Position numbers and translations under genes: made by a program. From assembly GCA_029959865.1 (NCBI GenBank), contig JASCPE010000004.1:1-64000 (forward strand): 64,000 nt of DNA. The letters are read 5' to 3'. This stretch comes from Microbacteriaceae bacterium PS02070 (GTDB lineage Bacteria > Actinomycetota > Actinomycetes > Actinomycetales > Microbacteriaceae). A model generated the notes under the pieces. The model made no database searches. It saw only the letters and a list, made by a program, of their open reading frames with translations, and was not told the origin of the DNA. Below, in pieces: positions 26,476 to 36,436 of this stretch. Positions within the stretch are counted from its first letter, which is position 1, and each line of letters starts with the position of its first letter.

Positions 26476-27380
26476 GCGTGCTCACCGCTGTCGCGTGTGC
26501 TGTCATCCTCGGGGGGACGTTCGGCGCCGGTGTGCTTCTCGTCGGGCGGACGGTGCCCCTGTGGTCAGCGCCGAGCCTGTCGCGGCGCATCGCGCCGTAC
26601 GTGCGAGATGTGGCTGATCCTCAGGGGCTGACGCCGCTCGTCTCGCTCGCGCCGTGGCGCACGGTGCGAGACCGGCTCCTCGCGAAGTGGAGCGGGAACG
26701 CAGCGCTGGATCGCCGACTTGCCCGTGCGGGCTGGCGAATGGACGCGGGTATCTTCCGGCTTCGCCAACTCGCCTTCGCGGTCGGCGGAGTCATCCTCGG
26801 CGCGGTCGGGGTCATCGCCCTCGCGCTCCTCGGGCGGTTCTGGGCTGGGGCGGTGATCGCACCGCTCCTCGTGGGAGCGGCGGCGGCCATCGCGTGGGAT
26901 GGGCTCCTCACTCAGGCCGGCACTCGGCGCGCGCGGCGGATCGCGGAAGAGCTGCCGACCGTATTGGAGTTCCTCGCGCTGTGTCTGGCGGCAGGGGAGA
27001 GCCTCCGGGACGCGCTGCGCCGAGTCGGCGAGGTCGGCTCCGGTGAGCTGACGGTGCAGTTGCGCCATGCGGTCCTCCTCTCCGGCACCGGCGAGCGACT
27101 CGGCGACGCCCTCGTGCAGGTTGCGTCCGCGGCAGACGTCGCCCCGCTCTCGCGTGCTGTGGACCACATCGCCGCCGCGATCGACAGCGGCTCACCCCTT
27201 GCCCAGGTGCTCCAGGCACAGGCGAACGATGCCCGCGAGGAGGAGAAGCGAGAGCTCCTGGAACAAGCCGGACGCAAGGAAATCCTGATGCTCCTGCCGC
27301 TCGTCTTCCTGATCCTCCCGCTGAGCGTCCTCTTCGCGATCTTCCCGGGCATCGTGATGCTGCGCGTGGGACTGGGCTAG
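26472..27380 (+). CDS. tadC: Flp pilus inner-membrane protein TadC
   Basis: A 302-aa GspF-family partner of TadB. It shows ELPTVLEFLALCLAAGESLRDALRRV in the cytoplasmic domain and C-terminal EILMLLPLVFLILPLSVLFAIFPG. GTG at 26472 overlaps the tadB TGA by 4 nt; a GTG nine bases earlier would add three residues. Confidence 0.85.
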   Translation: MSVLTAVACAVILGGTFGAGVLLVGRTVPLWSAPSLSRRIAPYVRDVADPQGLTPLVSLAPWRTVRDRLLAKWSGNAALDRRLARAGWRMDAGIFRLRQLAFAVGGVILGAVGVIALALLGRFWAGAVIAPLLVGAAAAIAWDGLLTQAGTRRARRIAEELPTVLEFLALCLAAGESLRDALRRVGEVGSGELTVQLRHAVLLSGTGERLGDALVQVASAADVAPLSRAVDHIAAAIDSGSPLAQVLQAQANDAREEEKRELLEQAGRKEILMLLPLVFLILPLSVLFAIFPGIVMLRVGLG

Positions 27381-27457
27381 CGCGTGACATCTCTTTCCTG
27401 TGATCGGCCTGTGGATAACCACGAACGCTGGCAGGCATCCTCGCGCAGACTTTTCGC

Positions 27458-27637
27458 ATGATGCAGCGGATGAGAGATGCGTGGGGCCAGATTCTCCGCG
27501 ACGACACGGGCGACGTACCGGGGTGGGTGCTCGTCACCCTGATGACAGCGGGCTTGGTCGTCGTCATCTGGGCGCTCGCAGGCCCGGCCCTGGCGCAACT
27601 GTTCGAGACGGCGATCTCGCAGGTCTCCGGGTTCTGA
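27458..27637 (+). CDS. Small Flp-type pilin precursor
   Basis: A 59-aa protein with a charged N-terminus (MMQRMRDAWGQILRDDTGDVPG), then one hydrophobic helix (WVLVTLMTAGLVVVIWALAG) and a short tail LAQLFETAISQVSGF. Size, layout and position immediately after tadC fit the major Flp pilin. The Gly before the helix is the expected prepilin cleavage region, but the usual Glu-Tyr after the cut is not present. The stop overlaps the next start (TGATG). The short length makes it easy for automated annotation to miss. Confidence 0.8.
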   Translation: MMQRMRDAWGQILRDDTGDVPGWVLVTLMTAGLVVVIWALAGPALAQLFETAISQVSGF

Positions 27638-28035
27638 TGGATGCCGCGCCGGCGTCGGGCGCGAACGACGAGGGTTCCAGCCCCGTTGAGTTCGTCCTCG
27701 TCGGGGCGATCCTGACAGCCCTCACCCTCGCCGTCCTGCAACTCGGAATTGCGATGTACGTGCGCAATATCGTCCACGACGCGGCCGTCACCGGCGCGTT
27801 TCACGCGGCGCTCGCCGACGTCCAACCGGGAGAGGGCGCGGCGCGCACGGAGGCGATCATCACGCAGACGCTCGGGGGAGACATCGTGGATGAGGTCTCG
27901 GTGAGCGAGTCCACCCTCGCCGGCGAGCCGGCCGTGACCGTCACCGTCGCAGCGCGTGTGCCGCTGGCGGGCCTCCTCGGTGTTCCGCGTGGGTGGGAGG
28001 TGTCGGCCAGTGCTCCGCGTGAGGAACTCGATTAG
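27637..28035 (+). CDS. TadE-like minor pilin (1)
   Basis: A 132-aa protein with a short charged N-terminus ending in DEGSSPVEFVLVGAILTALTLAVLQLGIAMYVRN. This is the TadE signature of a Glu a few residues into a long hydrophobic helix. The C-terminal domain is extracytoplasmic. ATG at 27637 overlaps the pilin stop. Confidence 0.82.
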   Translation: MDAAPASGANDEGSSPVEFVLVGAILTALTLAVLQLGIAMYVRNIVHDAAVTGAFHAALADVQPGEGAARTEAIITQTLGGDIVDEVSVSESTLAGEPAVTVTVAARVPLAGLLGVPRGWEVSASAPREELD

Positions 28036-28492
28036 GCGCCTGACCGCCGCGTCTGCTTCTGACGATGAGGGCTCGGCATCGCTGGAGTTCATCGTCGTCG
28101 GCGTGATCTTGCTGGTTCCGATCGCGTACCTGATCATCGCGCTTGCCTCGATCCAATCCGCAGCGCTGGGGGTCGACTCCGCGGCTCGACTGATGGCCCG
28201 CAGTGTCTCGCTGTCGTCAAGTCAGGGCGACGCGGAGGACGCCGCGGCACGCGTTCTCACTGCGGTCGCGGCCGAATACGACCTGGACCCGTCTGCAGTG
28301 GAGACATCGCTGCACTGTGCGGGGGGAGGCGCCGTGTGCCCGGCTGCGGGTGCAACGGTCATCGTCACGGTGCGCACCTCGGTGCCGCTCCCACTCGTCC
28401 CGGACGTACTCGGGTGGTCGCAGGCGGCGTCCGTTCCGGTGGAGTCGACGGCGGTGCAGAAGATGTCTCGTCTGTGGGGGACCGGTGGTTGA
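28010..28492 (+). CDS. TadE-like minor pilin (2)
   Basis: A 160-aa protein with DDEGSASLEFIVVGVILLVPIAYLIIALASIQ as the prepilin-like helix and a C-terminal domain with two cysteines (LHCAGGGAVCP) likely to form a disulfide. GTG at 28010 has GGGAGG 9 nt upstream and overlaps the previous gene by 26 bp; a GTG at 28019 is the alternative. Confidence 0.78.
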   Translation: MLRVRNSIRRLTAASASDDEGSASLEFIVVGVILLVPIAYLIIALASIQSAALGVDSAARLMARSVSLSSSQGDAEDAAARVLTAVAAEYDLDPSAVETSLHCAGGGAVCPAAGATVIVTVRTSVPLPLVPDVLGWSQAASVPVESTAVQKMSRLWGTGG

Positions 28493-28916
28493 TCGGAGTG
28501 AGCGTACCGACGAGGGGAGCGTCTTGCCGCTCACGATCGGGTACGTCGTGTTGGCGCTGGTGCTCATCATCGTTTGCGTTGACGTGACGAGTCTGTACCT
28601 CGCCCAGCGCCGGGTGGAGGCGGTCGCCGACGCCGCGGCGCTGGCCGGAGCGGACGGATTCGAGCTCGATGTGCGTTCGGGTGATCCGGTCGCGCGCCTC
28701 ACCAATGCGGGCGTGCACGCGCAGGCTAGCGACATCGTTCTCGCGCACGGAGAGGCGACGCTCGTGCACGCGTCGTCTCCGGATGGCACGTCCGCCCGCG
28801 TGAGTGTCTCGGCGGTCTGGCACCCGCCGATCACGAGCATCTTCGTCCCCGACGGAGTAGTCGTTCAGGCCACGGCAACGAGCCGAACAGCGTTCGCCGA
28901 CACGCTAGGCGACTGA
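28485..28916 (+). CDS. TadG/TadE-like pilus assembly protein (Rv3654c-like)
   Basis: A 143-aa protein beginning VDRSERTDEGSVLPLTIGYVVLAL, with one membrane helix followed by LYLAQRRVEAVADAAALAGADG. That motif is typical of the secretion/helicase-associated TadE-like Rv3654c family. GTG at 28485 overlaps the previous gene by 8 bp. It is the last gene of the tad string. Confidence 0.75.
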   Translation: MVDRSERTDEGSVLPLTIGYVVLALVLIIVCVDVTSLYLAQRRVEAVADAAALAGADGFELDVRSGDPVARLTNAGVHAQASDIVLAHGEATLVHASSPDGTSARVSVSAVWHPPITSIFVPDGVVVQATATSRTAFADTLGD

Positions 28917-28935
28917 GCACAGGAGGGTGCGAGCC

Positions 28936-30219
28936 TCAGCCGCTCCCGGAATCGCGTGGGCGGGGCACGTAACGAGGCACCCATCGGATGAAGGCGAGCG
29001 CGCCGAGGAATCCGATCACTCCCATCGCAGCGGTTGCGATCGCGAGCGAGGAGACCGCGGTCACGGCCGAGACGATGAGCGGCGCGGACGCACCACCGGC
29101 GTCGGCGAGCGTCCGCCACGATCCGAGGAAGGGTGCGGGATCGTCGGCTGGGGCGACATCGGCCCCGAGGGTGAGGAGGATGCCGCTGGAGAGCCCATTG
29201 CCGACGCCGAGGATCGCGGCGAACATCGCGAACCACATCGACGCCTGATCCAGGTCGTGGGTGAGCGCGAGCGCGAAGAAGCCAGCGCCCATCAGCAGCA
29301 TCGAGGGGAGCGCGGCCCACAGGCGACCGAACCGGTCCATCACCTGACCGCTTGCGTAGAACAGGATGAAATCGATCGCTCCGGAGATGCCGATCACGAG
29401 AGCGATCGTGCCGGCGTCCAGGCCGATCGAGACTCCCCACAGGGGCAGGACGACCTGCCTGGCGGAACGGACGGCGGACAAGCTCGACGCGGCAAGTCCG
29501 AGGCGGCCGAGGACGCCGCGATAGCGCCACATCGTCGCGAAAATGCCCTCGTGATGCGTCGTCGGGATCGCACCGGTCACAGGTTCTCCGGTGTCCTCGA
29601 CGTTCCGGCTGGGCGACGGGCGGCGCACGAGCGCCTGCGGGTCCGGGCCGAAGAGGACGAGGAAGATCATCACGACCACGCATGCGGCGAAGAACCACAC
29701 GGTGGATCGCTCATCCCCGAAAACCGCGAGGAGCGCTGCGGCGACGAACGGGCCGATGAACATGCCGAAGCGGAATGACCCACCCAGCAGGGAAAGGGCG
29801 CGAGCCCGGAAAGCCAGCGGCACGCGCGTTGCCATGAACGAATGGCGGGCAAGTCCGAAGGCGGCAGCGCAGATGCCGATGACGAAGACGCTGGCGGCCA
29901 GGAGAACGAGATTCATCGCGGTGATCAGGCCGGCGCACCCGACGAGCGCGAGGAATCCCGCGAAGACCATCGTGCGCCGCTCACCGACTTTGGCGACCGC
30001 CCACCCGGCGGGGAGGTTACCCAAGAGCTGTCCGACGACGAGTGCGGACGCGATGAGGGCGGACGTCGCGACGTCGGCGCCGAGGCGCGCGGCGATGACG
30101 GGCAGGACCGGCACGACCGCTCCTTCGCCGAGGGCGAAGAGGATCGTGGGGCCGTAGATCATCGGCGCGAGACGCCACAGCATGCTCCGCAGCGCGGGGG
30201 AGCCGGGATCGTTCGCCAT
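28936..30219 (-). CDS. MFS transporter, drug-efflux-like
   Basis: A 427-aa, 12-span MFS protein. Motif-A-like [19 protein letters not shown] lies between TM2 and TM3, and [14 protein letters not shown] follows TM4. It resembles multidrug or unknown-substrate exporters. ATG at 30219 follows TAACGT (minus, 30232-30227) with a 7-nt gap; the much longer open frame upstream is a shadow of prfB. It is divergent from prfB. Confidence 0.8.
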   Translation of the reverse strand: MANDPGSPALRSMLWRLAPMIYGPTILFALGEGAVVPVLPVIAARLGADVATSALIASALVVGQLLGNLPAGWAVAKVGERRTMVFAGFLALVGCAGLITAMNLVLLAASVFVIGICAAAFGLARHSFMATRVPLAFRARALSLLGGSFRFGMFIGPFVAAALLAVFGDERSTVWFFAACVVVMIFLVLFGPDPQALVRRPSPSRNVEDTGEPVTGAIPTTHHEGIFATMWRYRGVLGRLGLAASSLSAVRSARQVVLPLWGVSIGLDAGTIALVIGISGAIDFILFYASGQVMDRFGRLWAALPSMLLMGAGFFALALTHDLDQASMWFAMFAAILGVGNGLSSGILLTLGADVAPADDPAPFLGSWRTLADAGGASAPLIVSAVTAVSSLAIATAAMGVIGFLGALAFIRWVPRYVPRPRDSGSG

Positions 30220-30295
30220 TGCCTCCACGTTAGTCGTGCGGCTGCGTACTGCCTGCCACCACGACCGCCTCGCCCGCGCGTTAGGGTTAACTGTC

Positions 30296-31408
30296 ATGCT
30301 CGAATACGATCCATCCGCAGAAATCCAGGCCCTCCGTGCGACCTTCGCCGAGATTGAGGCCGTCGTCGACCCCGAAGCCCTGCGGAAGGACATCGCCGAG
30401 TTGAGCGAGCGCGCCGGGGCACCCGACCTCTGGGACGACGCCGAAGAGGCGCAGAAGGTCACGAGCGCCCTGAGCCACCGGCAGGCCGAACTCGGCCGCG
30501 TCACCGAGGTGGGTCGCCGCCTCGACGACCTCGAAGTACTGGTCGAACTGGCCAACGAGATGGAGGACGAAGACTCCGTCGAAGAGGCGAAGCGCGAAAT
30601 CAAGGATCTCGAGAAGATCATCAGTGACCTGGAAGTCCAGACGCTGCTGGACGGCGAATATGACGCGCGATCGGCGGTGGTCACCATCCGCTCCGGCGCC
30701 GGCGGGGATGACGCAACCGACTTCGCGGAGATGCTCATGCGCATGTATCTGCGCTGGGCGGAGCGTCACAAGTACCCCGCGAAGGTCATGGACACCTCCT
30801 ACGCGGAGGGTGCCGGCATCAAGTCGGCGACGTTCGAGATCGATGCGCCCTACGCCTACGGCACGCTGTCGGTTGAGGCCGGCACCCACCGCCTGGCGCG
30901 TATCAGCCCCTTCGGCGCGGCAGATAAGCGACAGACGAGCTTCGCCGCCGTCGAGGTCATCCCGGTCATGGAAGAAGCAGTCGAGGTCGACATCCCCGAG
31001 ACCGACATTCGGGTGGACGTCTTCCGTTCGTCCGGCCCGGGAGGGCAGTCGGTGAACACGACCGACTCCGCGGTGCGACTGACCCACCTTCCTTCCGGGA
31101 TCGTCGTCTCGATGCAGAACGAGAAGAGTCAGATTCAGAACCGCGCCGCCGCGATGCGTGTCCTGCAGACGCGCCTGCTTCTGCTGAAGAAGGAAGAAGA
31201 AGCGGCGAAGAAGAAGGAACTCGCGGGGACGATCACAGCGAGCTGGGGTGACCAGATGCGCTCGTACTTCCTGTACGGCCAGCAGCTCGTCAAGGATCTG
31301 CGCACGGGGTTCGAATCGGGCAATCCCTCGATCGTGTTCGACGGTGACATCGATGGCTTCATCGCCGCAGGGATCCGCTGGCGCAAGCGCAAAGACGACG
31401 ACGACTGA
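30296..31408 (+). CDS. prfB: Peptide chain release factor 2
   Basis: A 370-aa RF2 that terminates at UGA and UAA. The GGQ motif is in [17 protein letters not shown], and the SPF anticodon tripeptide is in [14 protein letters not shown] at 30296 lies 8 nt after TAGGGT (30282-30287), so the message is probably leaderless. The frame is uninterrupted, so the programmed +1 frameshift used for autoregulation in many bacteria is absent. Confidence 0.95.
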   Translation: MLEYDPSAEIQALRATFAEIEAVVDPEALRKDIAELSERAGAPDLWDDAEEAQKVTSALSHRQAELGRVTEVGRRLDDLEVLVELANEMEDEDSVEEAKREIKDLEKIISDLEVQTLLDGEYDARSAVVTIRSGAGGDDATDFAEMLMRMYLRWAERHKYPAKVMDTSYAEGAGIKSATFEIDAPYAYGTLSVEAGTHRLARISPFGAADKRQTSFAAVEVIPVMEEAVEVDIPETDIRVDVFRSSGPGGQSVNTTDSAVRLTHLPSGIVVSMQNEKSQIQNRAAAMRVLQTRLLLLKKEEEAAKKKELAGTITASWGDQMRSYFLYGQQLVKDLRTGFESGNPSIVFDGDIDGFIAAGIRWRKRKDDDD

Positions 31409-31537
31409 CCGTGCCGAGCGCTCATTTCCCGCGAGCGTGCGAGCCTGGCAGGTTCGGCCTTCGTTTCCTATGAGCGTGCGCGCCTGGGCATGTCGCGCGC
31501 CCGGATCGGGAAAGGCCGTGTCTAGGCTGGCACAGCC

Positions 31538-32644
31538 ATGATCCGCTTCGAGAACGTCACCAAGCGTCACCGAGGGACGAAGAATCCGGCGCTCAGCGAC
31601 CTCGACTTCGAGATCCAGCGCGGGGAGTTCGTCTTCCTCGTGGGACCCTCCGGTTCCGGAAAGTCCTCCTGTCTGCGCCTCATCCTGCGCGAGTACGGGC
31701 CGACCACCGGCCGCGTCGTCGTGCTGGGGCGCGACCTCACGACCCTGTCGACCCGGAAGGTGCCCTATTTCCGGCGCCACATCGGCTCGGTCTTCCAGGA
31801 CTTCCGGCTGCTCCCGAACAAGACCGTGTTCCAGAACGTCGCGTTCAGCCTGCAGGTCATCGGTTCGTCGCGTCCCTTCATCCGCCAGGCTGTGCCCGAG
31901 GCGCTCGCCCTTGTGGGGCTCGACGGCAAAGAGAAGCGGATGCCGCACGAGCTCTCCGGTGGTGAGCAGCAGCGCGTCGCGATCGCGCGAGCGATCGTCA
32001 ACCGGCCGCAGATCCTTCTCGCCGACGAGCCCACGGGAAACCTGGATCCCGCCACGTCTGCGGACATCATGCAGTTGCTGGCCAGGATCAACTCCGGTGG
32101 CACCACCGTTGTGATGGCGACGCACGAGGCGGGCTTCGTCGATCAGATGCGCCGCCGCGTGATCGAGCTCAGCCAGGGAGTCGTCATCCGCGACGAGAGT
32201 AAGGGCGGGTACGGCGACACCACGAGCCTGCCGAACCTTGCTCCCGGTCCGGAGCGCGGTGCCACGGCGGCGGCGGCCCTCACCGCCGTCTTGGAGTTGC
32301 AGCGCCAGATCGCCGAGGGCGAGGACGTCGGCGCCGTCGCGGCGGAAGCAACGCACGTGCCGGTGGCGCCCGACGTGGCCGCACCAGAACCCGTGGAAGC
32401 CGATGCGACTGTGGGTGAGACGGCGGCTTCGAGTGAGACGACCGAAGACGGGGCAACCGTTGGTGCCGTCGCGGCGGAAGCTGACGGAACCACCGCAGCG
32501 CCCGGCGCGGAGCCCGCCTCTGCACCCACGGGAGTCATCGACCTTCCCCCTATCGACCTCGTCGAGCTCGGGATCGATGAGGAAGGCGTTGCGGAGCGGC
32601 TCGGCCTCGAGGGCAACGACGACGAGGTGGGTCCGACCGCATGA
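31538..32644 (+). CDS. ftsE: Cell division ATP-binding protein FtsE with long C-terminal tail
   Basis: A 368-aa protein. Residues 1 to about 220 are a typical FtsE ABC ATPase (Walker [10 protein letters not shown], signature LSGGEQQR, Walker [13 protein letters not shown]). With FtsX it controls septal peptidoglycan hydrolases. Residues about 222-368 are an Ala/Glu/Pro-rich tail not found in standard FtsE (about 225-230 aa). The tail contains the duplicated VGAVAAEA unit and ends in a more ordered [22 protein letters not shown] (31523-31528) precedes the ATG by 9 nt. The stop overlaps ftsX. Confidence 0.92.
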   Translation: MIRFENVTKRHRGTKNPALSDLDFEIQRGEFVFLVGPSGSGKSSCLRLILREYGPTTGRVVVLGRDLTTLSTRKVPYFRRHIGSVFQDFRLLPNKTVFQNVAFSLQVIGSSRPFIRQAVPEALALVGLDGKEKRMPHELSGGEQQRVAIARAIVNRPQILLADEPTGNLDPATSADIMQLLARINSGGTTVVMATHEAGFVDQMRRRVIELSQGVVIRDESKGGYGDTTSLPNLAPGPERGATAAAALTAVLELQRQIAEGEDVGAVAAEATHVPVAPDVAAPEPVEADATVGETAASSETTEDGATVGAVAAEADGTTAAPGAEPASAPTGVIDLPPIDLVELGIDEEGVAERLGLEGNDDEVGPTA

Positions 32645-33555
32645 GACTTCAACTGATTCTCGGTGAGGCCCTGTCGGGGCTACGCCGCAATGCATCGATG
32701 GTCATCTCCGTCGTGCTCGTCACATTTGTCTCTCTGACCTTCGTCGGGGCTGCGCTGCTCATGCAGATGCAGATCTCGAAGATGCAGGACTACTGGGTCG
32801 ATCGCGCGCAGGTCGCGATCTTCATGTGTCGCGACATCTCCACCACGACGACCTGCGCCGACGGTCAGGCGACGGAAGAACAGGTGGCGGCCGTCGCGGA
32901 GAAGCTCGAGGGCCCGGCGCTGTCGGCGATCATCAGTCAGACGCGCTTCGAGACCCGCGACGAGGCCTACGACAATGTCATCGAACTGATGGGGGAGGAC
33001 TACGCCGACTTTGTCACCCCGGAACAGCTCAACGAGACGTACTGGGTCAATCTGGTCGACCCCACCAAAACGGCTGTTATCAGCGAGGCGTTCGAGGGGC
33101 AGGCCGGTGTCGAAGAGGTCAAGGACGAGATGCAATATCTCGAGCCGCTGTTCTCCGCATTGACCATTGCGACCTATATCGCGGTCGGCATCGCTGGGCT
33201 CATGCTGATTGCCGCCGTGCTGTTGATATCCACAACGATCCGCTTGTCCGCATTCGCCCGAAGGCGAGAGCTCGGCATCATGCGGCTCGTGGGCGCCTCC
33301 AACCGGTTCATCCAGACCCCCTTCGTGCTGGAGGGTGTGTTCGCTGCGTTCATTGGTTCGCTGCTGGCCAGTGCGGCGATCGTCGCGGGGGTCGAGTTCG
33401 GGGTGAAGCAGTACCTGCGAGAACGCGTGGACTTCATCACCTCGTGGGTCGGATTGTCCGACGCCGCGGTGGTGATCCCGATCATCATCGTGCTCGGTGT
33501 GGTGCTCGCGGCGGTCTCGGCCGGCTTCGCGATCCGTCGCTGGTTGCGTGCCTAA
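32641..33555 (+). CDS. ftsX: Cell division protein FtsX
   Basis: A 304-aa FtsX with an N-terminal span (about 20-42), a large extracytoplasmic loop with a Cys pair ([16 protein letters not shown]) and three C-terminal spans. The ATG overlaps the ftsE stop by 4 bp. The loop is the part expected to contact a cell-wall hydrolase or its activator. Confidence 0.92.
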   Translation: MRLQLILGEALSGLRRNASMVISVVLVTFVSLTFVGAALLMQMQISKMQDYWVDRAQVAIFMCRDISTTTTCADGQATEEQVAAVAEKLEGPALSAIISQTRFETRDEAYDNVIELMGEDYADFVTPEQLNETYWVNLVDPTKTAVISEAFEGQAGVEEVKDEMQYLEPLFSALTIATYIAVGIAGLMLIAAVLLISTTIRLSAFARRRELGIMRLVGASNRFIQTPFVLEGVFAAFIGSLLASAAIVAGVEFGVKQYLRERVDFITSWVGLSDAAVVIPIIIVLGVVLAAVSAGFAIRRWLRA

Positions 33556-33570
33556 CCGGTCGAACTCGGA

Positions 33571-33598
33571 TAGACTGGCGGGCTGCCGCGATCGCGGC
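33571..33598 (+). promoter_or_regulatory. TAGACT -10 box and 14-bp palindrome in the smpB leader
   Basis: TAGACT (33571-33576) lies 41 bp upstream of the smpB ATG, giving a leadered message. Within the leader GCCGCGATCGCGGC (33585-33598) is a perfect palindrome that could be an operator or RNA stem. Confidence 0.45.
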
Positions 33599-33617
33599 GC
33601 ACGAACGAGGAGTCACC

Positions 33618-34094
33618 ATGCCCAGGGAACGCGGGGAGAAGGTCATCGCGACCAATCGTCGTGCCCGCCACGATTATGCGATCGAGAAGACGTATGAGGC
33701 GGGGCTGGTGCTCACTGGCACCGAAGTGAAGTCGCTGCGCCAAGGTCGAGCCAACCTCACCGACGGCTACGCGTACATCGATCATGGCGAGGCATACCTC
33801 GATGCCGTGCACATTCCGGAGTACTCGCAGGGGCACTGGACCAATCACGCGGCCAAGCGCACGCGGAAGCTGCTGCTCCACAAGGACGAGATCATCAAGC
33901 TCTCGCACGCCGTGAGTGCCGGTGGCTACACGCTCGTGCCCCTCAAGCTGTACTTCGCCGATGGCCGAGCCAAGGTGGAGATTGCGGTGGCCAAGGGTAA
34001 GCGCGAGTACGAGAAGCGCGCGACGCTCCGCGAGCGTGAAGACAAGCGCGAGGCCGAGCGGGCCATGCGCACACGCAACCGGCTGGGCGACTAG
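33618..34094 (+). CDS. smpB: SsrA-binding protein SmpB
   Basis: A 158-aa tmRNA partner for trans-translation. Core motifs are [29 protein letters not shown] and a C-terminal [22 protein letters not shown] helix. A GAGGAG Shine-Dalgarno lies 6 nt before the ATG. Its RNA partner is in this window, about 2.3 kb downstream on the same strand. Confidence 0.95.
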   Translation: MPRERGEKVIATNRRARHDYAIEKTYEAGLVLTGTEVKSLRQGRANLTDGYAYIDHGEAYLDAVHIPEYSQGHWTNHAAKRTRKLLLHKDEIIKLSHAVSAGGYTLVPLKLYFADGRAKVEIAVAKGKREYEKRATLREREDKREAERAMRTRNRLGD

Positions 34095-34104
34095 TCTCGC
34101 GTGC

Positions 34105-34764
34105 CTACTCCGCGGTGAAGCGCGCCTCGACCGCGGCGTTGACGGTGATCTGCCCTGGTTGGAAATCCAGCCCGGGCCCGACCGAGTCTTCGGTGGCAGA
34201 GTGGGCGAACATCGCCGCTCGTGCGTGCTTTGCTCCACCGTCGCCGGTGAGGCCGACATCGCCCACCTCGGTGGGAGTGACGGTTCCGAGGCCGAGAGCC
34301 GCGGCGTACGCAGATGCGCGTTCGACGGCGACGCCGATTGCCTCGGTGGCAACCTCTCGCTCCACGCGGGCGCGGGTGTCGGGGGTGAGATCCCAGGTGA
34401 TGTCGCCGATCGAGATCCCGTCGCGTTGCGCGATGTCGTTGAGCCAGTCCGATAGTGCGGCGACGTCGACATAGGTTGCGGTGAACGGTACCTGGGCGTG
34501 GTGGACGAGGGGGAGTTGCTTGCCCTGGTCGTTCCACGGACGATCAGACCAGATTCGCGCCCGTTCCGCCGTCCATGCGGTGACAGTCCCGGTTGTCACA
34601 GCCGCTTCCAACTCGGCTCGGAGCGGCTCACTGAGCGCCGCGACCTGTGCGAGCACCGACGAGCGCTCGGGTCCATCGGAGGACACGGTCACGTGCACGA
34701 CGGCGTGTTCGGGTGGCAGCTTTCGGCTGCTCTTCCCGCTGACGGAGATGACGACCTTGCTCAT
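34105..34764 (-). CDS. SIMPL-domain (DUF541) protein
   Basis: A 219-aa protein with VVISVSGKSSRKLPPEHAVVHVTVSSDG at the N-terminus and a C-terminal ITVNAAVEARFTA strand, the SIMPL/DUF541 layout. No signal peptide is visible, unlike many family members, so it may be cytoplasmic. The function is unknown. TAGAGT (minus, 34776-34771) lies 6 nt before the ATG. Confidence 0.8.
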   Translation of the reverse strand: MSKVVISVSGKSSRKLPPEHAVVHVTVSSDGPERSSVLAQVAALSEPLRAELEAAVTTGTVTAWTAERARIWSDRPWNDQGKQLPLVHHAQVPFTATYVDVAALSDWLNDIAQRDGISIGDITWDLTPDTRARVEREVATEAIGVAVERASAYAAALGLGTVTPTEVGDVGLTGDGGAKHARAAMFAHSATEDSVGPGLDFQPGQITVNAAVEARFTAE

Positions 34765-34882
34765 GACTGCACTCTAGTTGCCGGGCACGGATAGCTCCTC
34801 TGGATCGCCGACTGCCCAAGGAGACGTGTAGTCAGCTCGCAGACGAGCAGGGCTGACGTCGCTGCGATCAGAACCGTGTAGA

Positions 34883-36253
34883 TCAAAAAGGCGCGTCGTT
34901 CTGTCGAGGGGGATCCGCCGAGCTTCGAGCGAACGCGAACGCGCCGGCTGGATAGGAGATGGGATTCGGAGGCGGTGGGGGGTCGCATTCCGGGTCGAGC
35001 GAAAAGGTCACCGTACTCGTTGGCCTATCCGTGTAGACCTTTCCGGTGGGGCTGCGCCAGGTCAACTCTCCCGCGCCACTTTGCGTCACCTGCCACGGTG
35101 TGTGGTGTTTGAGTGTGTGATGTCGTCGGCACAGGTGTGCAAGATTGGCCGAGTCTGTGGGGCCGTCGAACTGAGCATCGCGGGTGTGGTCGATGTCACA
35201 CCGATCAAGGCTCATGCGACATCCAGGGAAACGGCAGTGCAGGTCACGAGAACGGAGGTGTCGTCGGAGATCTTCGCTCGGCCGATACCGGTCGACGGCG
35301 AGGACCGCGCCGGTGATCGGGTGAGTCATGATGCGCTCCACGCCCGGTACGTCGGCGGCGAGATGACGCGCGGTCTCGGGGTCGATCGGTCCGTACCCCG
35401 CGAGCTGAGGGTCATCAAGCGGATCACTCGCGGAGTCGGACAGGAGCGCGAGAACCGGGACCGTCACGCTCACCGTCGCTCTGATGCCAGGGGTGCACGG
35501 ATGCGCCGTGGGCTCGCTGCCGAGCAGCATGTCGCTGAGTACGTCGGCGCGTACCTGGTCGATGGTGCGCCGGTCTGGTGCCGGGAGTGCGGCCTCGGCT
35601 CGGGTGACCTCTCGTGCCATCGTGGACAGACGGTCGTAAATACCTGCTGCCAACGGCGCGGGAAGAACCGCGTTGAGTTCTGCCATGCCGTCTTCGAGGG
35701 ATCGAGTGGTCACTCCTCGGGTGCGACGTGCCGCGCGGTGACGCTCCGCGATCGTCTGCTCGCAGTGCCATTGCGCCCGGCGCCGCGCGATGGGCGCAAG
35801 TCGAGACGCGGACTCGCGTTCGGCGTAGTCGATGACCGACTCCTCGTAGGCGCCGCGCATCTCGCCGGAGTCGATGTGCGCACCCGCGTCGACGATGACG
35901 CGAACGTGCGCTGCAGTGATTCGACCGAGCTTCCATGCGCGGAGGATGAGGGGAAAGCGTTCCTTCAGCGTGTGTGCGGTCTCCATGCGTTGCTGGATAG
36001 TGCGATCACTCACGCGCCAGGCAGTTGCGATCTCCGCGGCGATGCTCCGATAGGGGAGTTCTGCCTCGGAGCTGCGGGAGCGATCGAGGGCGGAGGCCCA
36101 GTCCGTCGCGACGTCGCGCGCCTGAGCCAGAAGCTCAGACCGCTTCGCTTCGAGCATCGTGATCGATCGTTGTACAGAATCCAACTCATCGAGGATGGGC
36201 GCGAGCCGAACTGAGGCCGCTGCCGCGGCGTCGGTTGGAGTGATCTGCGCCAT
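34883..36253 (-). CDS. DUF222 / HNH endonuclease (13E12-repeat type)
   Basis: A 456-aa protein. A helical DUF222 domain (about 15-330) is followed by an HNH nuclease domain (about 340-410) with CRFPGCRMSLDRCDIDHTRDAQFDGPT and LCRRHHTLKHH. The cysteines, DH and HH residues form the usual zinc and beta-beta-alpha metal site. These proteins are abundant and repeated in actinobacterial genomes; their role is unknown. It separates smpB from ssrA here. The tail after about 425 is proline-rich. Confidence 0.88.
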   Translation of the reverse strand: MAQITPTDAAAAASVRLAPILDELDSVQRSITMLEAKRSELLAQARDVATDWASALDRSRSSEAELPYRSIAAEIATAWRVSDRTIQQRMETAHTLKERFPLILRAWKLGRITAAHVRVIVDAGAHIDSGEMRGAYEESVIDYAERESASRLAPIARRRAQWHCEQTIAERHRAARRTRGVTTRSLEDGMAELNAVLPAPLAAGIYDRLSTMAREVTRAEAALPAPDRRTIDQVRADVLSDMLLGSEPTAHPCTPGIRATVSVTVPVLALLSDSASDPLDDPQLAGYGPIDPETARHLAADVPGVERIMTHPITGAVLAVDRYRPSEDLRRHLRSRDLHCRFPGCRMSLDRCDIDHTRDAQFDGPTDSANLAHLCRRHHTLKHHTPWQVTQSGAGELTWRSPTGKVYTDRPTSTVTFSLDPECDPPPPPNPISYPAGAFAFARSSADPPRQNDAPF

Positions 36254-36364
36254 AGCTCAGTATAGCACAAAGAAACGACGGTTAGGTCGTCTCGTACTAA
36301 CAGTGCCTCGAACAAATATGCGTATACGTCTCACGCCCGACTCGCGGCGTCCCCAGGTTTCGCG

Positions 36365-36370
36365 TATACT
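36365..36370 (+). promoter_or_regulatory. TATACT -10 element upstream of tmRNA
   Basis: TATACT lies 67 bp upstream of the mature tmRNA 5' end, the most consensus-like -10 in the 36254-36436 gap. A precursor leader removed by RNase P would be expected. A clear -35 is not visible. Confidence 0.4.
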
Positions 36371-36436
36371 GAAATGCTCCTGTCACGGCGGGAGAGACAA
36401 TTCCACAGGGGCAGTGGCCACCGCCAGCAGGCACAC

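Noticed and set aside
30296..31408. Programmed +1 frameshift in prfB
   Set aside because: The frame is continuous from ATG to stop with no in-frame UGA, so the usual autoregulatory site is absent.
34761..34988. 75-aa minus-strand ORF with one hydrophobic stretch
   Set aside because: It overlaps the end of the HNH gene and the start of the SIMPL gene, has no ribosome site or promoter, and its first half is a shadow of the nuclease gene.
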